From: Tolypothrix bouteillei VB521301
GTDB lineage: Bacteria; Cyanobacteriota; Cyanobacteriia; Cyanobacteriales; Nostocaceae
Direction of reading: 5' to 3'
Length of the DNA stretch: 64,000 nucleotides
NCBI RefSeq assembly: GCF_000760695.4
Contig: NZ_JHEG04000001.1
Span: 2,697,192 to 2,761,191 of the forward strand
Shown: piece after piece, positions 20,801 through 28,733 of the stretch
Numbering within the stretch: position 1 is the stretch's first letter
Layout of the letters: every line of letters begins with the position of its first letter
Notes under the pieces: model-generated
The model's database searches: none
What the model was told of the DNA's origin: nothing
What the model saw: only the letters and a program-made list of their open reading frames with translations
Program-made: the position numbers and the translations under genes

Positions 20801-22645
20801 GCTGTGGGAATCAACAACTATTGCCAGTTTATGAGTACCGCGCAACTGATTGAAATCTATTAATTTCTTTAACTCGAATTCAGGAGTTTGTAATTTTGCT
20901 TTGACTTCTTGGTAGAGAGAATCGAGAGCTTCTTCAGTATCTGTTGATAAAGGAACTAGTAAAGGAAAGCGACTTTGTTGCCTTAAATCATCCATTAATT
21001 CTTGAACTACAACATGGCAATTTGTTCCCCCAAAACTAAAAGCGCTTACTCCTGCTAAAGCAGGCTCTTTTGAATATGGCCAAGTAGTTAAAAATTTTTG
21101 TACTTGCAGATGTAATTCCTCAAAGGGAATTGCCGGATTAGGTTGGTTAAAATGAAGGCTTGGAGGAATTTGGCGGTGTTTAATAGCTAGGACAACTTTG
21201 ATAAGCCCAGCAATGCCAGCAGCTGCTTCTAAGTGTCCAATGTTGGTTTTAACAGAGCCTAAAATCAATGGACGCTCTGCGGTGCGATCGCAACTTAGCA
21301 CTGCCCCCAAAGCTTTAGCCTCGATTGGGTCTCCCAGTTTTGTCCCAGTACCATGAACTTCAACATAATGGACTTGATTGGGATTGATCCCAGCTTGTTC
21401 GTAAGCCTCCCGCAACAAGGCTTCTTGAGCTTTGGGGTTAGGAGCGGTCAACCCATTGCTGAAGCCATCATTGTTAACTGTACTACCTCTAATAACACAG
21501 TAAATGCGATCGCCTGCAGCCAGCGCTAGGGAGAGGGGCTTAAGTACGACCAGACCTGCTCCCTCGCCTCGAACATAGCCATCAGCATTGGCATCAAAAG
21601 TTTTACATCGACCTTCAGGAGATAAGCCCCCAAACTTGGACATGACCAAAGTGCTATCGGGGTTAATCATCAAGTTAACACCCCCAGCCAGTGCAAGAGT
21701 CGATTCTCCAACTCGCAAACTTTGACAAGCCAAGTGGACAGCAACTAAAGAGGATGAACAAGCGGTATTCACTGTCATACTCGGTCCAGCGAAACCAAAA
21801 ATATAGGAGATGCGATTGGCGATAATACTCAAATCTTGACCAGTAGCCGTGTGCTGAGCAATGTTTCCTGTCTGCCTTACCAAATTTGCGTAGTCAGTCC
21901 ACATAGCTCCAATAAAAACACCAGTCTTGCTCCCTTTTAGGATTTCAACAGGTTGGTCAGCATCTTCTAAGGCTTCCCAAGACAGTTTTAGCATGAGACG
22001 TTGTTGGGGATCTATTTGCACTGTTTCCTTTGGGGAAATACCGAAGAACTGAGGATCGAACTTATCTATTTCGTCCAGAAAGCCACCCCAACGCGTGTTC
22101 ATTTTGCCTGGAGTGGTTAAGTTAGGGCCGTACAAAACATCCTTGTCCCATCGCTCAGTTGGTACCTCATTTACAGCATCCACTCCATTCTTAAGTAATT
22201 GCCAAAAGACATCGGTGTTATTAGCACTTGGAAAGCGACAGGCAATACCGATAATTGCAATAGGTTCAGGCGGTAAATTCTTAAATTTCTGGCTATTTGT
22301 ACTAACTAATAACTGGTTATCCTGAGCCTCCGCAACATAACTGGCTAAGGCTGTAATATTTGGATACTCCCAAATTAGAGTGGGAGACAACTGACACCCT
22401 AACTCAGTCGCTAAGTTGTTAATCAAACCAGTTGCTCTTACTGAATCAAGTCCACAGTCAATAAAGCGTTTCTCAAGGTTAATGTCTTGGGGAGCAATTT
22501 CTAGTAAGGAGGCTAGTTGCGAGCGCAGCCAGTCTTGAATAGTTTTTACACTCTTTCTTGTAGACCCAAAACTGACTCTCGGTAAAGTGGAACGTGAGGT
22601 TGTTTTGGATTCGCCTTCCCCTGAATTTTCGATTTTTTTGAACAT
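17876..22645 (-). CDS. Type I PKS loading/first-extension protein ACP-KS-AT-AT-ACP
   Basis: This 1589-residue protein is the first of the minus-strand operon. Domains: ACP (about 35-105, CGLDSVRA), ketosynthase (127-550, [29 protein letters not shown]), first AT (about 640-930, GHSIGEV near 723), second AT (about 1060-1350, GHSLGEV near 1150, CAFHS) and a C-terminal ACP (MGMDSLMVS near 1500). No reductive domain is present. In the first AT, the arginine that clamps the malonyl carboxylate is replaced (YHQSHNAAM against FHRSRLMQ in the second), so it probably selects a non-carboxylated starter; the second AT looks malonyl-type. ACP-KS-AT-AT loading/extension proteins are known from myxobacterial PKSs such as stigmatellin. 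The starter identity (acetyl or longer) cannot be read from sequence. Confidence 0.95.
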   Translation of the reverse strand: MFKKIENSGEGESKTTSRSTLPRVSFGSTRKSVKTIQDWLRSQLASLLEIAPQDINLEKRFIDCGLDSVRATGLINNLATELGCQLSPTLIWEYPNITALASYVAEAQDNQLLVSTNSQKFKNLPPEPIAIIGIACRFPSANNTDVFWQLLKNGVDAVNEVPTERWDKDVLYGPNLTTPGKMNTRWGGFLDEIDKFDPQFFGISPKETVQIDPQQRLMLKLSWEALEDADQPVEILKGSKTGVFIGAMWTDYANLVRQTGNIAQHTATGQDLSIIANRISYIFGFAGPSMTVNTACSSSLVAVHLACQSLRVGESTLALAGGVNLMINPDSTLVMSKFGGLSPEGRCKTFDANADGYVRGEGAGLVVLKPLSLALAAGDRIYCVIRGSTVNNDGFSNGLTAPNPKAQEALLREAYEQAGINPNQVHYVEVHGTGTKLGDPIEAKALGAVLSCDRTAERPLILGSVKTNIGHLEAAAGIAGLIKVVLAIKHRQIPPSLHFNQPNPAIPFEELHLQVQKFLTTWPYSKEPALAGVSAFSFGGTNCHVVVQELMDDLRQQSRFPLLVPLSTDTEEALDSLYQEVKAKLQTPEFELKKLIDFNQLRGTHKLAIVVDSHSNPNCVELYKNSQIKNPPVVFVFSGQGSQWFGMGKKLLKTEPVFRATLEKCDHLMQQYVDWSLLEEVALWSEAKSRLHEIDVMWMTIFAIEVALASLWKHWGIEPDVVVGHSIGEVAAAHVAGILNLSDAVRVIYHQSHNAAMKSGSGAMALVSLPWNKAKAATLFYEDSVYPAIYNSPISTVLSGNQTALEAVLDDLRRHNIFGRLVKTNIAVHTPEMEVLEGPLLEVFRDIKTNPEVVPMISALTGTQLNYHQFNGSYWARSLKEPVLFSQAIEYLVAKGFNTFLEVSPHPILVPAIRQTLQHYEKEGTVLESLRRNKDDRHVMLQSLGQLYTLGKSIHWHNVYNQFSTFHVQDTTKTEALFPLSAHTPEALQDLSKRLYLQINKQPEISLNDLCYSVSRHRSHFDYRLAVIAQSTKELQQYLKAVAEGNSDITIDVRQQNVCVTFVFSGQGSQWCAMGRKLLLTEPVFQTVCEQCDREFGQYVSWSVLKELQKPENESRLDETAYAQPVIFTIQIALAALWRSWGIVPEAVVGHSLGEVAAAYVADILSLSDAVRIVFHRSRLMQQATGKGKMAAIGLSCEEALDLLAGYEERLSVAAINSPNSVVVSGDDVAITNLVQDIELQGHVFCRLLNVNCAFHSFQMVPFENELVSVLQGIEPKEPSIPIFSTVTGSLYKTGDFDARYWGRNLIEPVQFAASISAIAKEGYDIFLEISPHPVLSQSIIQCLPNKKVTTLSSLRRGQDDRSVMLTSLSKLYTIGIAVNWSQLYSTVGEYIRLTSYPWQEQRYWVEEKDPLHPIASSHSTDGVDVSSNTNKNTIFDLSDTHNSNLVLQSEPRLQQRLEQIPQGDRLAFLIAHLQTEVAKILGLDSEQLPSPKIGFFEMGMDSLMVSQLREQLITNLEYTLSPSVTFNYPTIEALAQYLAAEVLPLEFVEKSSESCKNNADELEMTIAKLEQISEEEIEALLIQKLQTL

Positions 22646-23152
22646 TATTTGCCGCTTTGGAACAAAAAGACGCTATAGAAATGTTACTTTGAACTCGTTT
22701 TGAAACAAAGTACTTTTTCGACGCCCTAAATTCATTCAAATTAGAAATTTTCCACGCTGCTTTCCAATCAGTAACAAGCAATTGCAAGAGCAGAAGTGGA
22801 AATCTTATCGCATCCGTATTGCAAGTTATTTTCAATTACTGCTTACTTACTCTAATAGGAATCTATAGCATTTAGCAATAGAAAATTGATATATAAAACT
22901 TATAAGTAGATTATAAATTCATTAAATAAATACATAAAATAATTTTTTCTTCCTTTTGATAGATCTTAATTACGTAATAGTAGAAAATCGAGCGTTATTT
23001 GTAAGTATGTTGAATTTAATTGTAGCCAAAAGTAATTTTATGAAAATAGTTTAAGCTTTATGAAAAAAACAATACTTATAAAAACCTCTAATTATGAGGT
23101 ATAGATTTTAACAAAATTGACGTTGCAGAGCATTTTAGATACTAACTGAGTT

Positions 23153-23181
23153 TTGATAGTAAATCCAGTTTTTGTGATAAT
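23153..23181 (+). promoter_or_regulatory. Candidate promoter of the TonB receptor operon
   Basis: TTGATA (23153-23158) and GATAAT (23176-23181) are separated by 17 bp, a good sigma-70-type promoter. The -10 hexamer is inside the Fur-box-like element, as expected for a Fur-repressed promoter. An alternative pair nearer the gene, TTTACA (23217-23222) and TAAAAT (23241-23246) with 18 bp spacing, is also possible. Confidence 0.45.
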
Positions 23182-23194
23182 CATTATTTTATCA
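23175..23194 (+). promoter_or_regulatory. Fur box-like operator
   Basis: The 20 bases TGATAATCATTATTTTATCA contain three GATAAT-like hexamers (GATAAT, CATTAT, TTTATC) and match the 7-1-7 Fur consensus TGATAAT-n-ATTATCA at 13 of 15 positions. The element lies 137 bp before the receptor start chosen here and overlaps the candidate -10 hexamer, a position suited to iron-dependent repression by a Fur protein. It may also act on the divergent PKS operon, but lies about 530 bp from that start. Binding is inferred. Confidence 0.65.
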
Positions 23195-23330
23195 GGCATT
23201 AATTTTGTAAATTTTGTTTACAATCCCATCATTCGACTTGTAAAATAGCTGCAAATAACTTTCAATAATTTGAAAAACTATCGTGTCATTAGCTAAAAAT
23301 ACAATGGTGCGATGGAGTGTGAGGAAAATA

Positions 23331-26069
23331 ATGAAACAAGAGCAATTCGTTCAAAGCCTGTTGCTCACAGGCGTGTTTGTTGTATTGATAGTAATTCCTG
23401 CAAAAGGTGAAAAGTTATCAAAAACCAATGTGCGGCAATCCTTAACGTCAACTAAAACTAGTGGTGGTTCCAAACAAACATTTGATCCCTTCAAAGCACA
23501 AAAAGTTGAACCTACTCGGAAGATTCAGCAATTGAGCGAGGTACTGCTTCCAATTAAAAACGCACAAATGTTATTGCAACCATTAAAGCTCACCCAGGCG
23601 GCTTCATCAGAAGCAGTCGTGTTAGTGACGGCAGTGCGGGCAGTCCCTACGAAAAAAGGTTTAGAGGTGATTTTAGAGACTTCTAAAGGACAACAGTTAC
23701 AAGTACAGAACCGCAGTTCTGGAAATAGTTTGATCGTTGATATTCCCAATGCTCAATTACGCCTACCTAGTGGGGATGAATTCCAATTCCAGTCGGAGAA
23801 ACCTATTGCAGGAATTACTGAAATCAAGGTCAGCAATCAAGATGCTAGTACTATTCGAGTAGTGGTGATAGGTGAGAAGGAAATACCACAAGTTGAGTTA
23901 TTTGACAGCAATGAAGGTTTGATTTTTGGATTGATGCCAACGGGATCTATAGCACAGTCACCGCAACCATCTGAAACTCAGCAACCTGAACCACAAAAGC
24001 CTCCCGGCGATATCCAACCAAAAAAGCCATCATCTACAACTGATGAATTGATCGAATTGTTGGTTACAGGTAAGCAAGATAGATATAACGTACTTGATGC
24101 TACCACTGCCACTAGAACTGATACTCCTATCCGGGACATTCCCCAATCGATTCAAATTGTTCCTAGACGAGTCATTGAAGACCAACAAGTGATTCAACTT
24201 GATGAGGCACTACGTAACGTTAGTGGCGTTGTTTCCGGTGGTTTTGATACAACTACAGAAACTCGCTACAGTATTCGTGGTTTTGAGGGAGCGCCTGTCT
24301 TAATAGATGGTTTCAGACAATACGGCTTTCCATCAACTCCAGAAACAGCAAATTTAGAGCGAGTCGAAGTACTCAAAGGACCAGCTTCGATTTTATACGG
24401 TGAGATACAACCGGGCGGTGTGATTAATGCTGTGACTAAAAAACCATTGTCAGAGCCTTTTTATGAAGCTGAATTTCAGGCTGGAAATTTTGGTTTGCTT
24501 CGACCTCGGATTGACATTTCCGGTCCGTTAACTAGAAATAATAACCTGCTCTACCGACTGAATGCGTTGTATCTTAATAGTGATGGTTTTCGAGATTTCG
24601 ACCAAGAATTTAAGCGATTCTTTGTTTCGCCAGTTTTGACTTGGAATATTAGCGATCGCACAAATATAACCTTTGAGTTGCAGTATTCAGACAGTGAGAG
24701 ACCATCGGACAATGGTCTGCTTGCTTTTGGTAGAGGGGTAATAGAAACTCCTCGCTCGCGCATTTTTAATGAGCCAGACGACTATATTGAGCGGAATTTC
24801 TTAAATACTGGCTACACTCTAGAACATCGTTTTAGTGACAATTGGACAATACGCAATGCCTTTCGATATATTAACCAAGAAGTTTTTTCTGATAAGCTAA
24901 CAGTTCCATTTACATTTGATGCAACAACAGGTATCCTAAACAGGATTTTTGCTTTTGATGATTTTGATTCTAAAGATTACTCATTACAGACAAATATAGT
25001 AGGCAAGTTTGCTACTGGTTCGGTCAAACACACCCTGTTATTTGGTGTTGATTTAAATCGAAACAACTCTAGTGACATTATTAGAGCGGATTTCTTTAAT
25101 CCATCACCCATTAATGTTTTCAATCCAGTTTACAGAAATAGTTCCAGACCTGCTTTAGTAAATCTGGCGTTAGATAGAAAATCTGAGACAAGCAGATTAG
25201 GTGTTTATTTACAAGATCAGATTGCATTACTTGACAATCTGAAGTTACTGGCGGGTTTGCGCTATGAAACCTTTGACCAAAAAGTTACAAACGAGGTTGG
25301 GCTTTTCAGTCCGACCGGTGACGATCCCACTCAAAATGCTAATGCTTGGACACCACGGCTGGGGATTGTTTATCAACCAATTCAACAGGTTTCTTTGTAT
25401 GCTAGTTACTCAAAATCTTTTATTCCCAACACTGATGATTTCACAAGTAATGGCGATCCCCTTGAACCTGAACGCGGTGAGGGATATGAAGTTGGAGTCA
25501 AAGCTGAATTATTGCAAGGTAGTCTTTCTGCGACCTTAGCCTACTTTGACATTACCAAACAGAACGTTGCTACAACAGATCCAAACGCTCTTGGCTTTGG
25601 TTCAATAGCAACGGGTGAACAACAAAGCCAAGGCATTGAACTTGATATTAGTGGGGAAATTTCCCCTGGTTGGAACATTATTGCCTCTTACGCATATACT
25701 GATGCTGAAGTTACAAAAGATAACAATAGTTCGATTATTGGTAACAGGTTCTCGGGAATTCCCAAACATAGTGCTAGCCTTTGGACGACCTATCAAATAC
25801 AACGTGGGAATCTGCAAGGTTTAGGCTTCGGTGTGGGATTCAATTATGTTGGAAACCGCGAAGGAGACTTAGAAAATACTTTTCGTTTAGGTAGCTACTT
25901 CTTAACTAATGCCGCCATTTTTTACCGAAGAGACAATTGGCGAGTTGCCCTAAACTTCAAAAACCTTTTCAACATTGACTACATTACTGGTTCACCTTTT
26001 AGCAGAGTTAATGGAATTTACCCTGGCGAACCATTTACCGTAATTGGCTCTATTGCTGTGCAATTGTAA
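23331..26069 (+). CDS. AMIN-domain TonB-dependent siderophore receptor
   Basis: Outer-membrane ferric-siderophore receptor of the cyanobacterial type. Order: signal peptide (hydrophobic QSLLLTGVFVVLIVIPAKG), low-complexity linker, AMIN domain (about 100-210 of the mature part), Pro-rich spacer, TonB-box-like ELLVTG, plug domain (TPIRDIPQSIQIVPRRVIEDQ; VEVLKGPASILYG; GGVINAVTKKP) and a beta-barrel ending in an aromatic/hydrophobic strand (FTVIGSIAVQL). ATG at 23331 is chosen because GAGG (23321-23324) sits 6 bases upstream and gives a normal signal peptide; a GTG 48 bp earlier would extend it to 928 residues. It heads a plus-strand operon with a siderophore-permease-like MFS gene and a thioesterase, divergent from the PKS/NRPS genes, which strongly suggests uptake of the product made there. 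Confidence 0.93.
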   Translation: MKQEQFVQSLLLTGVFVVLIVIPAKGEKLSKTNVRQSLTSTKTSGGSKQTFDPFKAQKVEPTRKIQQLSEVLLPIKNAQMLLQPLKLTQAASSEAVVLVTAVRAVPTKKGLEVILETSKGQQLQVQNRSSGNSLIVDIPNAQLRLPSGDEFQFQSEKPIAGITEIKVSNQDASTIRVVVIGEKEIPQVELFDSNEGLIFGLMPTGSIAQSPQPSETQQPEPQKPPGDIQPKKPSSTTDELIELLVTGKQDRYNVLDATTATRTDTPIRDIPQSIQIVPRRVIEDQQVIQLDEALRNVSGVVSGGFDTTTETRYSIRGFEGAPVLIDGFRQYGFPSTPETANLERVEVLKGPASILYGEIQPGGVINAVTKKPLSEPFYEAEFQAGNFGLLRPRIDISGPLTRNNNLLYRLNALYLNSDGFRDFDQEFKRFFVSPVLTWNISDRTNITFELQYSDSERPSDNGLLAFGRGVIETPRSRIFNEPDDYIERNFLNTGYTLEHRFSDNWTIRNAFRYINQEVFSDKLTVPFTFDATTGILNRIFAFDDFDSKDYSLQTNIVGKFATGSVKHTLLFGVDLNRNNSSDIIRADFFNPSPINVFNPVYRNSSRPALVNLALDRKSETSRLGVYLQDQIALLDNLKLLAGLRYETFDQKVTNEVGLFSPTGDDPTQNANAWTPRLGIVYQPIQQVSLYASYSKSFIPNTDDFTSNGDPLEPERGEGYEVGVKAELLQGSLSATLAYFDITKQNVATTDPNALGFGSIATGEQQSQGIELDISGEISPGWNIIASYAYTDAEVTKDNNSSIIGNRFSGIPKHSASLWTTYQIQRGNLQGLGFGVGFNYVGNREGDLENTFRLGSYFLTNAAIFYRRDNWRVALNFKNLFNIDYITGSPFSRVNGIYPGEPFTVIGSIAVQL

Positions 26070-26131
26070 TTCCAATCCTTGTTTGAGAAAAATGTTAGCG
26101 CTTTTGCAATACTTTATCTCTCTTAACAAAC

Positions 26132-27424
26132 ATGAAAAGTTTTTTAAAACTTGGGTTGCTTGGTAGTTTGTATGTGTCGCAGTTCATGCCATTTTGGTTT
26201 CTTTATCAAGCACTACCAGTATTTTTACGTCAGAAGGGGCTTTCTTTACAAGCAATCAGCATCATCCCACTGCTTGCTCTCCCCATCACATTGAAATTTC
26301 TTTGGTCTCCCCTAATCGATCGCTATGGTTTCACTCGCTGGGGACACTATCGCTTCTGGATCATCTGTTTTCAACTTCTTGTTGCGTGTACTACAGCAAT
26401 ATGTGCTTGGGTAAATGTGGAACGCAATTTTATTGCCCTGCTCCTTTGTATGGCTTTCATGTGTTTATGTTGTGCCAGTCAAGACATTGCTACTGATGCC
26501 CTTGCTGTAGGCTTATTAAAGCCAGAGGAGCGAGGTCTAGGAAACGCGGTGCAAAGTGTAGGTGCTTCTCTTGGTTCAATCATTGGAGGAGGAGGAATGT
26601 TAATATTGCTCAATCAATGGGGGTGGGCTTCCAGTCTACTCACCTTGGCACTCATTACTGTCTTAGCACTGATACCAGTCTTTTTACATCGGGAGAAAGT
26701 AGCAACAACGGGTTTGGTTGCGTATGTAGTAGGTGATGTATTTGAAAGCCCCACAGATCGGTCACCCGTAACATCCTCTGTGTCATTTGTTGACAATGTA
26801 ACATCTGTTAAATCTTCTGCTGCCATTTCTTACCTCAAAACATTCACTAGCTTCTGTAGCCGTCCTGGCATAAGGTACTGGCTACTTATTTTACTACTGT
26901 ATTCAGGAGGTAGCAGCATGGCAATAACTATGTTTCGTCCTTTATTAGTAGATGTTGGGCTGTCCTTATCAGATATTGGCTGGCTGTTAGGAATTGTTGG
27001 GACTTCTGTTGGCATAATTGGTGGGATTCTTGCAGGTTTTTTCATTGCTCCCTTGGGAAGAAAGCGATCGCTGATTGTATTTAGCTCGCTATGGGCTTTT
27101 ACCATGATGGCTTACTTACTTCCAGCGTTTGGCATCACCAGTATACCTGTTCTCTATTTAGTAGCTAGCACTGCTTTTTTCAGTATTGGCATCATGAACA
27201 CTGCTACGTTCACTATAATGATGGATAAAAGCAGGTTAGAAACTCCTGGTACCGATTACACTGTTCAAAGTTCAGTTGGGTCTCTAGGTAGTATTGGTGC
27301 TGCATCTATCAGTGGTGTTCTTGCTGAGGCAATTGGCTATCGGGGAGTGTTTATCGTTGGCTTGGGTGTAGCGATCGCTAGTGTTTTAATGATTACCAAA
27401 TTTTTCCGTACAATGGAAATATAA
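26132..27424 (+). CDS. MFS permease, AmpG / RhtX-FptX-like
   Basis: A 430-residue inner-membrane transporter with about twelve hydrophobic segments. The N-terminal half (YQALPVFLRQKGLSLQAIS, PITLKFLWSPLIDRYG) and SQDIATDALAV resemble the AmpG/PAT branch of the major facilitator superfamily, which includes the siderophore permeases RhtX and FptX. A loop of about 45 residues rich in Ser/Thr/Val lies between the two six-helix halves. It follows the TonB receptor by 62 bp and precedes the thioesterase by 14 bp, so it is probably co-transcribed. FptX moves ferri-pyochelin across the inner membrane; a corresponding import role here is likely, though export of the product is the main alternative. 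Confidence 0.85.
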   Translation: MKSFLKLGLLGSLYVSQFMPFWFLYQALPVFLRQKGLSLQAISIIPLLALPITLKFLWSPLIDRYGFTRWGHYRFWIICFQLLVACTTAICAWVNVERNFIALLLCMAFMCLCCASQDIATDALAVGLLKPEERGLGNAVQSVGASLGSIIGGGGMLILLNQWGWASSLLTLALITVLALIPVFLHREKVATTGLVAYVVGDVFESPTDRSPVTSSVSFVDNVTSVKSSAAISYLKTFTSFCSRPGIRYWLLILLLYSGGSSMAITMFRPLLVDVGLSLSDIGWLLGIVGTSVGIIGGILAGFFIAPLGRKRSLIVFSSLWAFTMMAYLLPAFGITSIPVLYLVASTAFFSIGIMNTATFTIMMDKSRLETPGTDYTVQSSVGSLGSIGAASISGVLAEAIGYRGVFIVGLGVAIASVLMITKFFRTMEI

Positions 27425-27438
27425 CACGATCCGATCCC

Positions 27439-28188
27439 ATGACCTCCACATCAGTTTTTAACTCCTGGGTAAAATTCTTCCAACCAAATTCGCAAGCCAC
27501 CATGCGTTTATTTTGCTTTCCCTACGCTGGTGGTAGCTCTCTAATTTTTCGCCAATGGTCAGACAGTCTACCTTCAACTGTAGAAGTTTGCGCTGTGGAA
27601 CTTCCCGGACGGGGAATGCAAATGAAGTTGGCTCCATTCACTCGACTCGAACCTTTAATTGAGGCTTTAGCTCTAGCAATTAAACCGCATTTAGACAAAC
27701 CATTTGCCTTTTTTGGTCACAGTATGGGTGCCCTCGTCAGCTTTGAGCTAGCCCGTTTTCTTAGAAAAAAGAATACTTTAGAACCAGTACAGCTGTTTGT
27801 TTCTGGTCGTCGCGCTCCTCAAATTCCTGACACAAAGCCTCCGATCCACACTTTATGCGATTCTGAATTCAAAGAAGAATTACGCCGCCTCAATGGGACT
27901 CCTAAAGCCGTACTGGAAAATGCCGAATTGATGGAACTACTAGTCCCTATTGTACGAGCAGATTTTGCCGTTTTGGAAACCTATGTTTATAGTTATGAGC
28001 CACCGCTTAACTGTCCCATAACAACTTTTGGTGGATTGGAAGATACAGAAGCTAATTATGAGGAACTGGAAGCATGGCGAGAACAAACAAATTCTGCTTT
28101 CTCATTAAAGATGCTTCCAGGTGACCACTTTTTTATCAATTCAGCACAGTCTCTCTTGTTGGAAAGTCTAGCCAAGCGTTTACAGTAA
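27439..28188 (+). CDS. Type II thioesterase
   Basis: This 249-residue alpha/beta hydrolase belongs to the stand-alone thioesterases of NRPS/PKS clusters (GrsT/RifR type). It shows the N-terminal strand LFCFPYAGGSSLIFRQW, LPGRG, the nucleophile elbow GHSMGALVSFE, and the C-terminal catalytic His in LPGDHFFIN. Such enzymes clear misprimed carrier domains and stalled chains. It is the last gene of the receptor operon, on the opposite strand to the synthases it would serve. The ACP-KS-AT-AT loading arrangement and an inactive AT could make editing particularly useful here. A product-releasing role is less likely because type I release domains normally sit at the end of the last NRPS, which is outside the window. 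Confidence 0.93.
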   Translation: MTSTSVFNSWVKFFQPNSQATMRLFCFPYAGGSSLIFRQWSDSLPSTVEVCAVELPGRGMQMKLAPFTRLEPLIEALALAIKPHLDKPFAFFGHSMGALVSFELARFLRKKNTLEPVQLFVSGRRAPQIPDTKPPIHTLCDSEFKEELRRLNGTPKAVLENAELMELLVPIVRADFAVLETYVYSYEPPLNCPITTFGGLEDTEANYEELEAWREQTNSAFSLKMLPGDHFFINSAQSLLLESLAKRLQ

Positions 28189-28241
28189 GGTAGATGCGCC
28201 CCTCTCAACCAAGAAAAATTTACCTTGGTCACTAGTCACTG

Positions 28242-28643
28242 CTACGGCACTATCAACACGGGACACGGGGAAAGATTAATGACGCGAGTTGTCACGCTAT
28301 CCTGTGACCCCTCGTCTGTTAATCCCAATCCGCGACAGCCCATGATGATTAAATCTGCTCCTACCTCATCTGCAACATCGCAGATAGTAAAAGCAGGTTT
28401 TCCTTGCCGTTCAAGAGTTTCAGCTCGAATTCCTTGTTGGGAAAACAAGGATTTGGCATTTTCCAGTAGTTGGGCTACTGTCTCTGGAGATGTCATTACA
28501 CTTCCAGTAGAATCTGCAACTTCTTCAACTACACTCAGCAGCACCAAGCTACTACCATATTTTTGCACAATATTCACAACCACATCGGCTGCTTCTCGTG
28601 CTTCCCTGCTTTGGTCAATTGGAAATAAAACAGTTTTGAACAT
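28242..28643 (-). CDS. Universal stress protein (UspA family)
   Basis: A 133-residue single Usp domain. It begins with the typical strand FKTVLFPIDQS and ends with IIMGCRGLG...VTTRVINLSPCPVLIVP, corresponding to the nucleotide-binding G-2x-G-9x-G(S/T) segment; the central part of that motif is less regular than in ATP-binding members, so nucleotide binding is uncertain. A near-perfect Shine-Dalgarno (GGAGGTGA on the minus strand) precedes the ATG. It is convergent with the thioesterase gene and divergent from pgk. Role: general stress response, partner unknown. Confidence 0.9.
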   Translation of the reverse strand: MFKTVLFPIDQSREAREAADVVVNIVQKYGSSLVLLSVVEEVADSTGSVMTSPETVAQLLENAKSLFSQQGIRAETLERQGKPAFTICDVADEVGADLIIMGCRGLGLTDEGSQDSVTTRVINLSPCPVLIVP

Positions 28644-28733
28644 TTGGATTCACCTCCGCCCCCCTGAGTCGGTAAAATCTGGATGGGTCTACTTATCAAA
28701 ACATATCAAAAAGGCAATCAGGAGGTTCGTAAC

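Larger units (their letters stand above)
22646..23330. promoter_or_regulatory. Divergent intergenic control region of the PKS/NRPS operon and the TonB receptor operon
   Basis: About 690 bp of AT-rich DNA with no convincing gene separate the first PKS gene (minus) from the receptor gene (plus). The right-hand part contains a Fur-box-like element and a candidate promoter, listed separately. Nearer the PKS start I see no clear operator. A minus-strand frame at 22479-22835 overlaps the PKS start in another frame and has no family resemblance, so it is not called. Confidence 0.6.

Noticed and set aside
2077..22835. Many open frames of 60-120 codons opposite or overlapping the PKS/NRPS genes
   Set aside because: They lie fully inside long, well-conserved synthase genes in other frames, have no family motifs, and mostly lack ribosome-binding sites.
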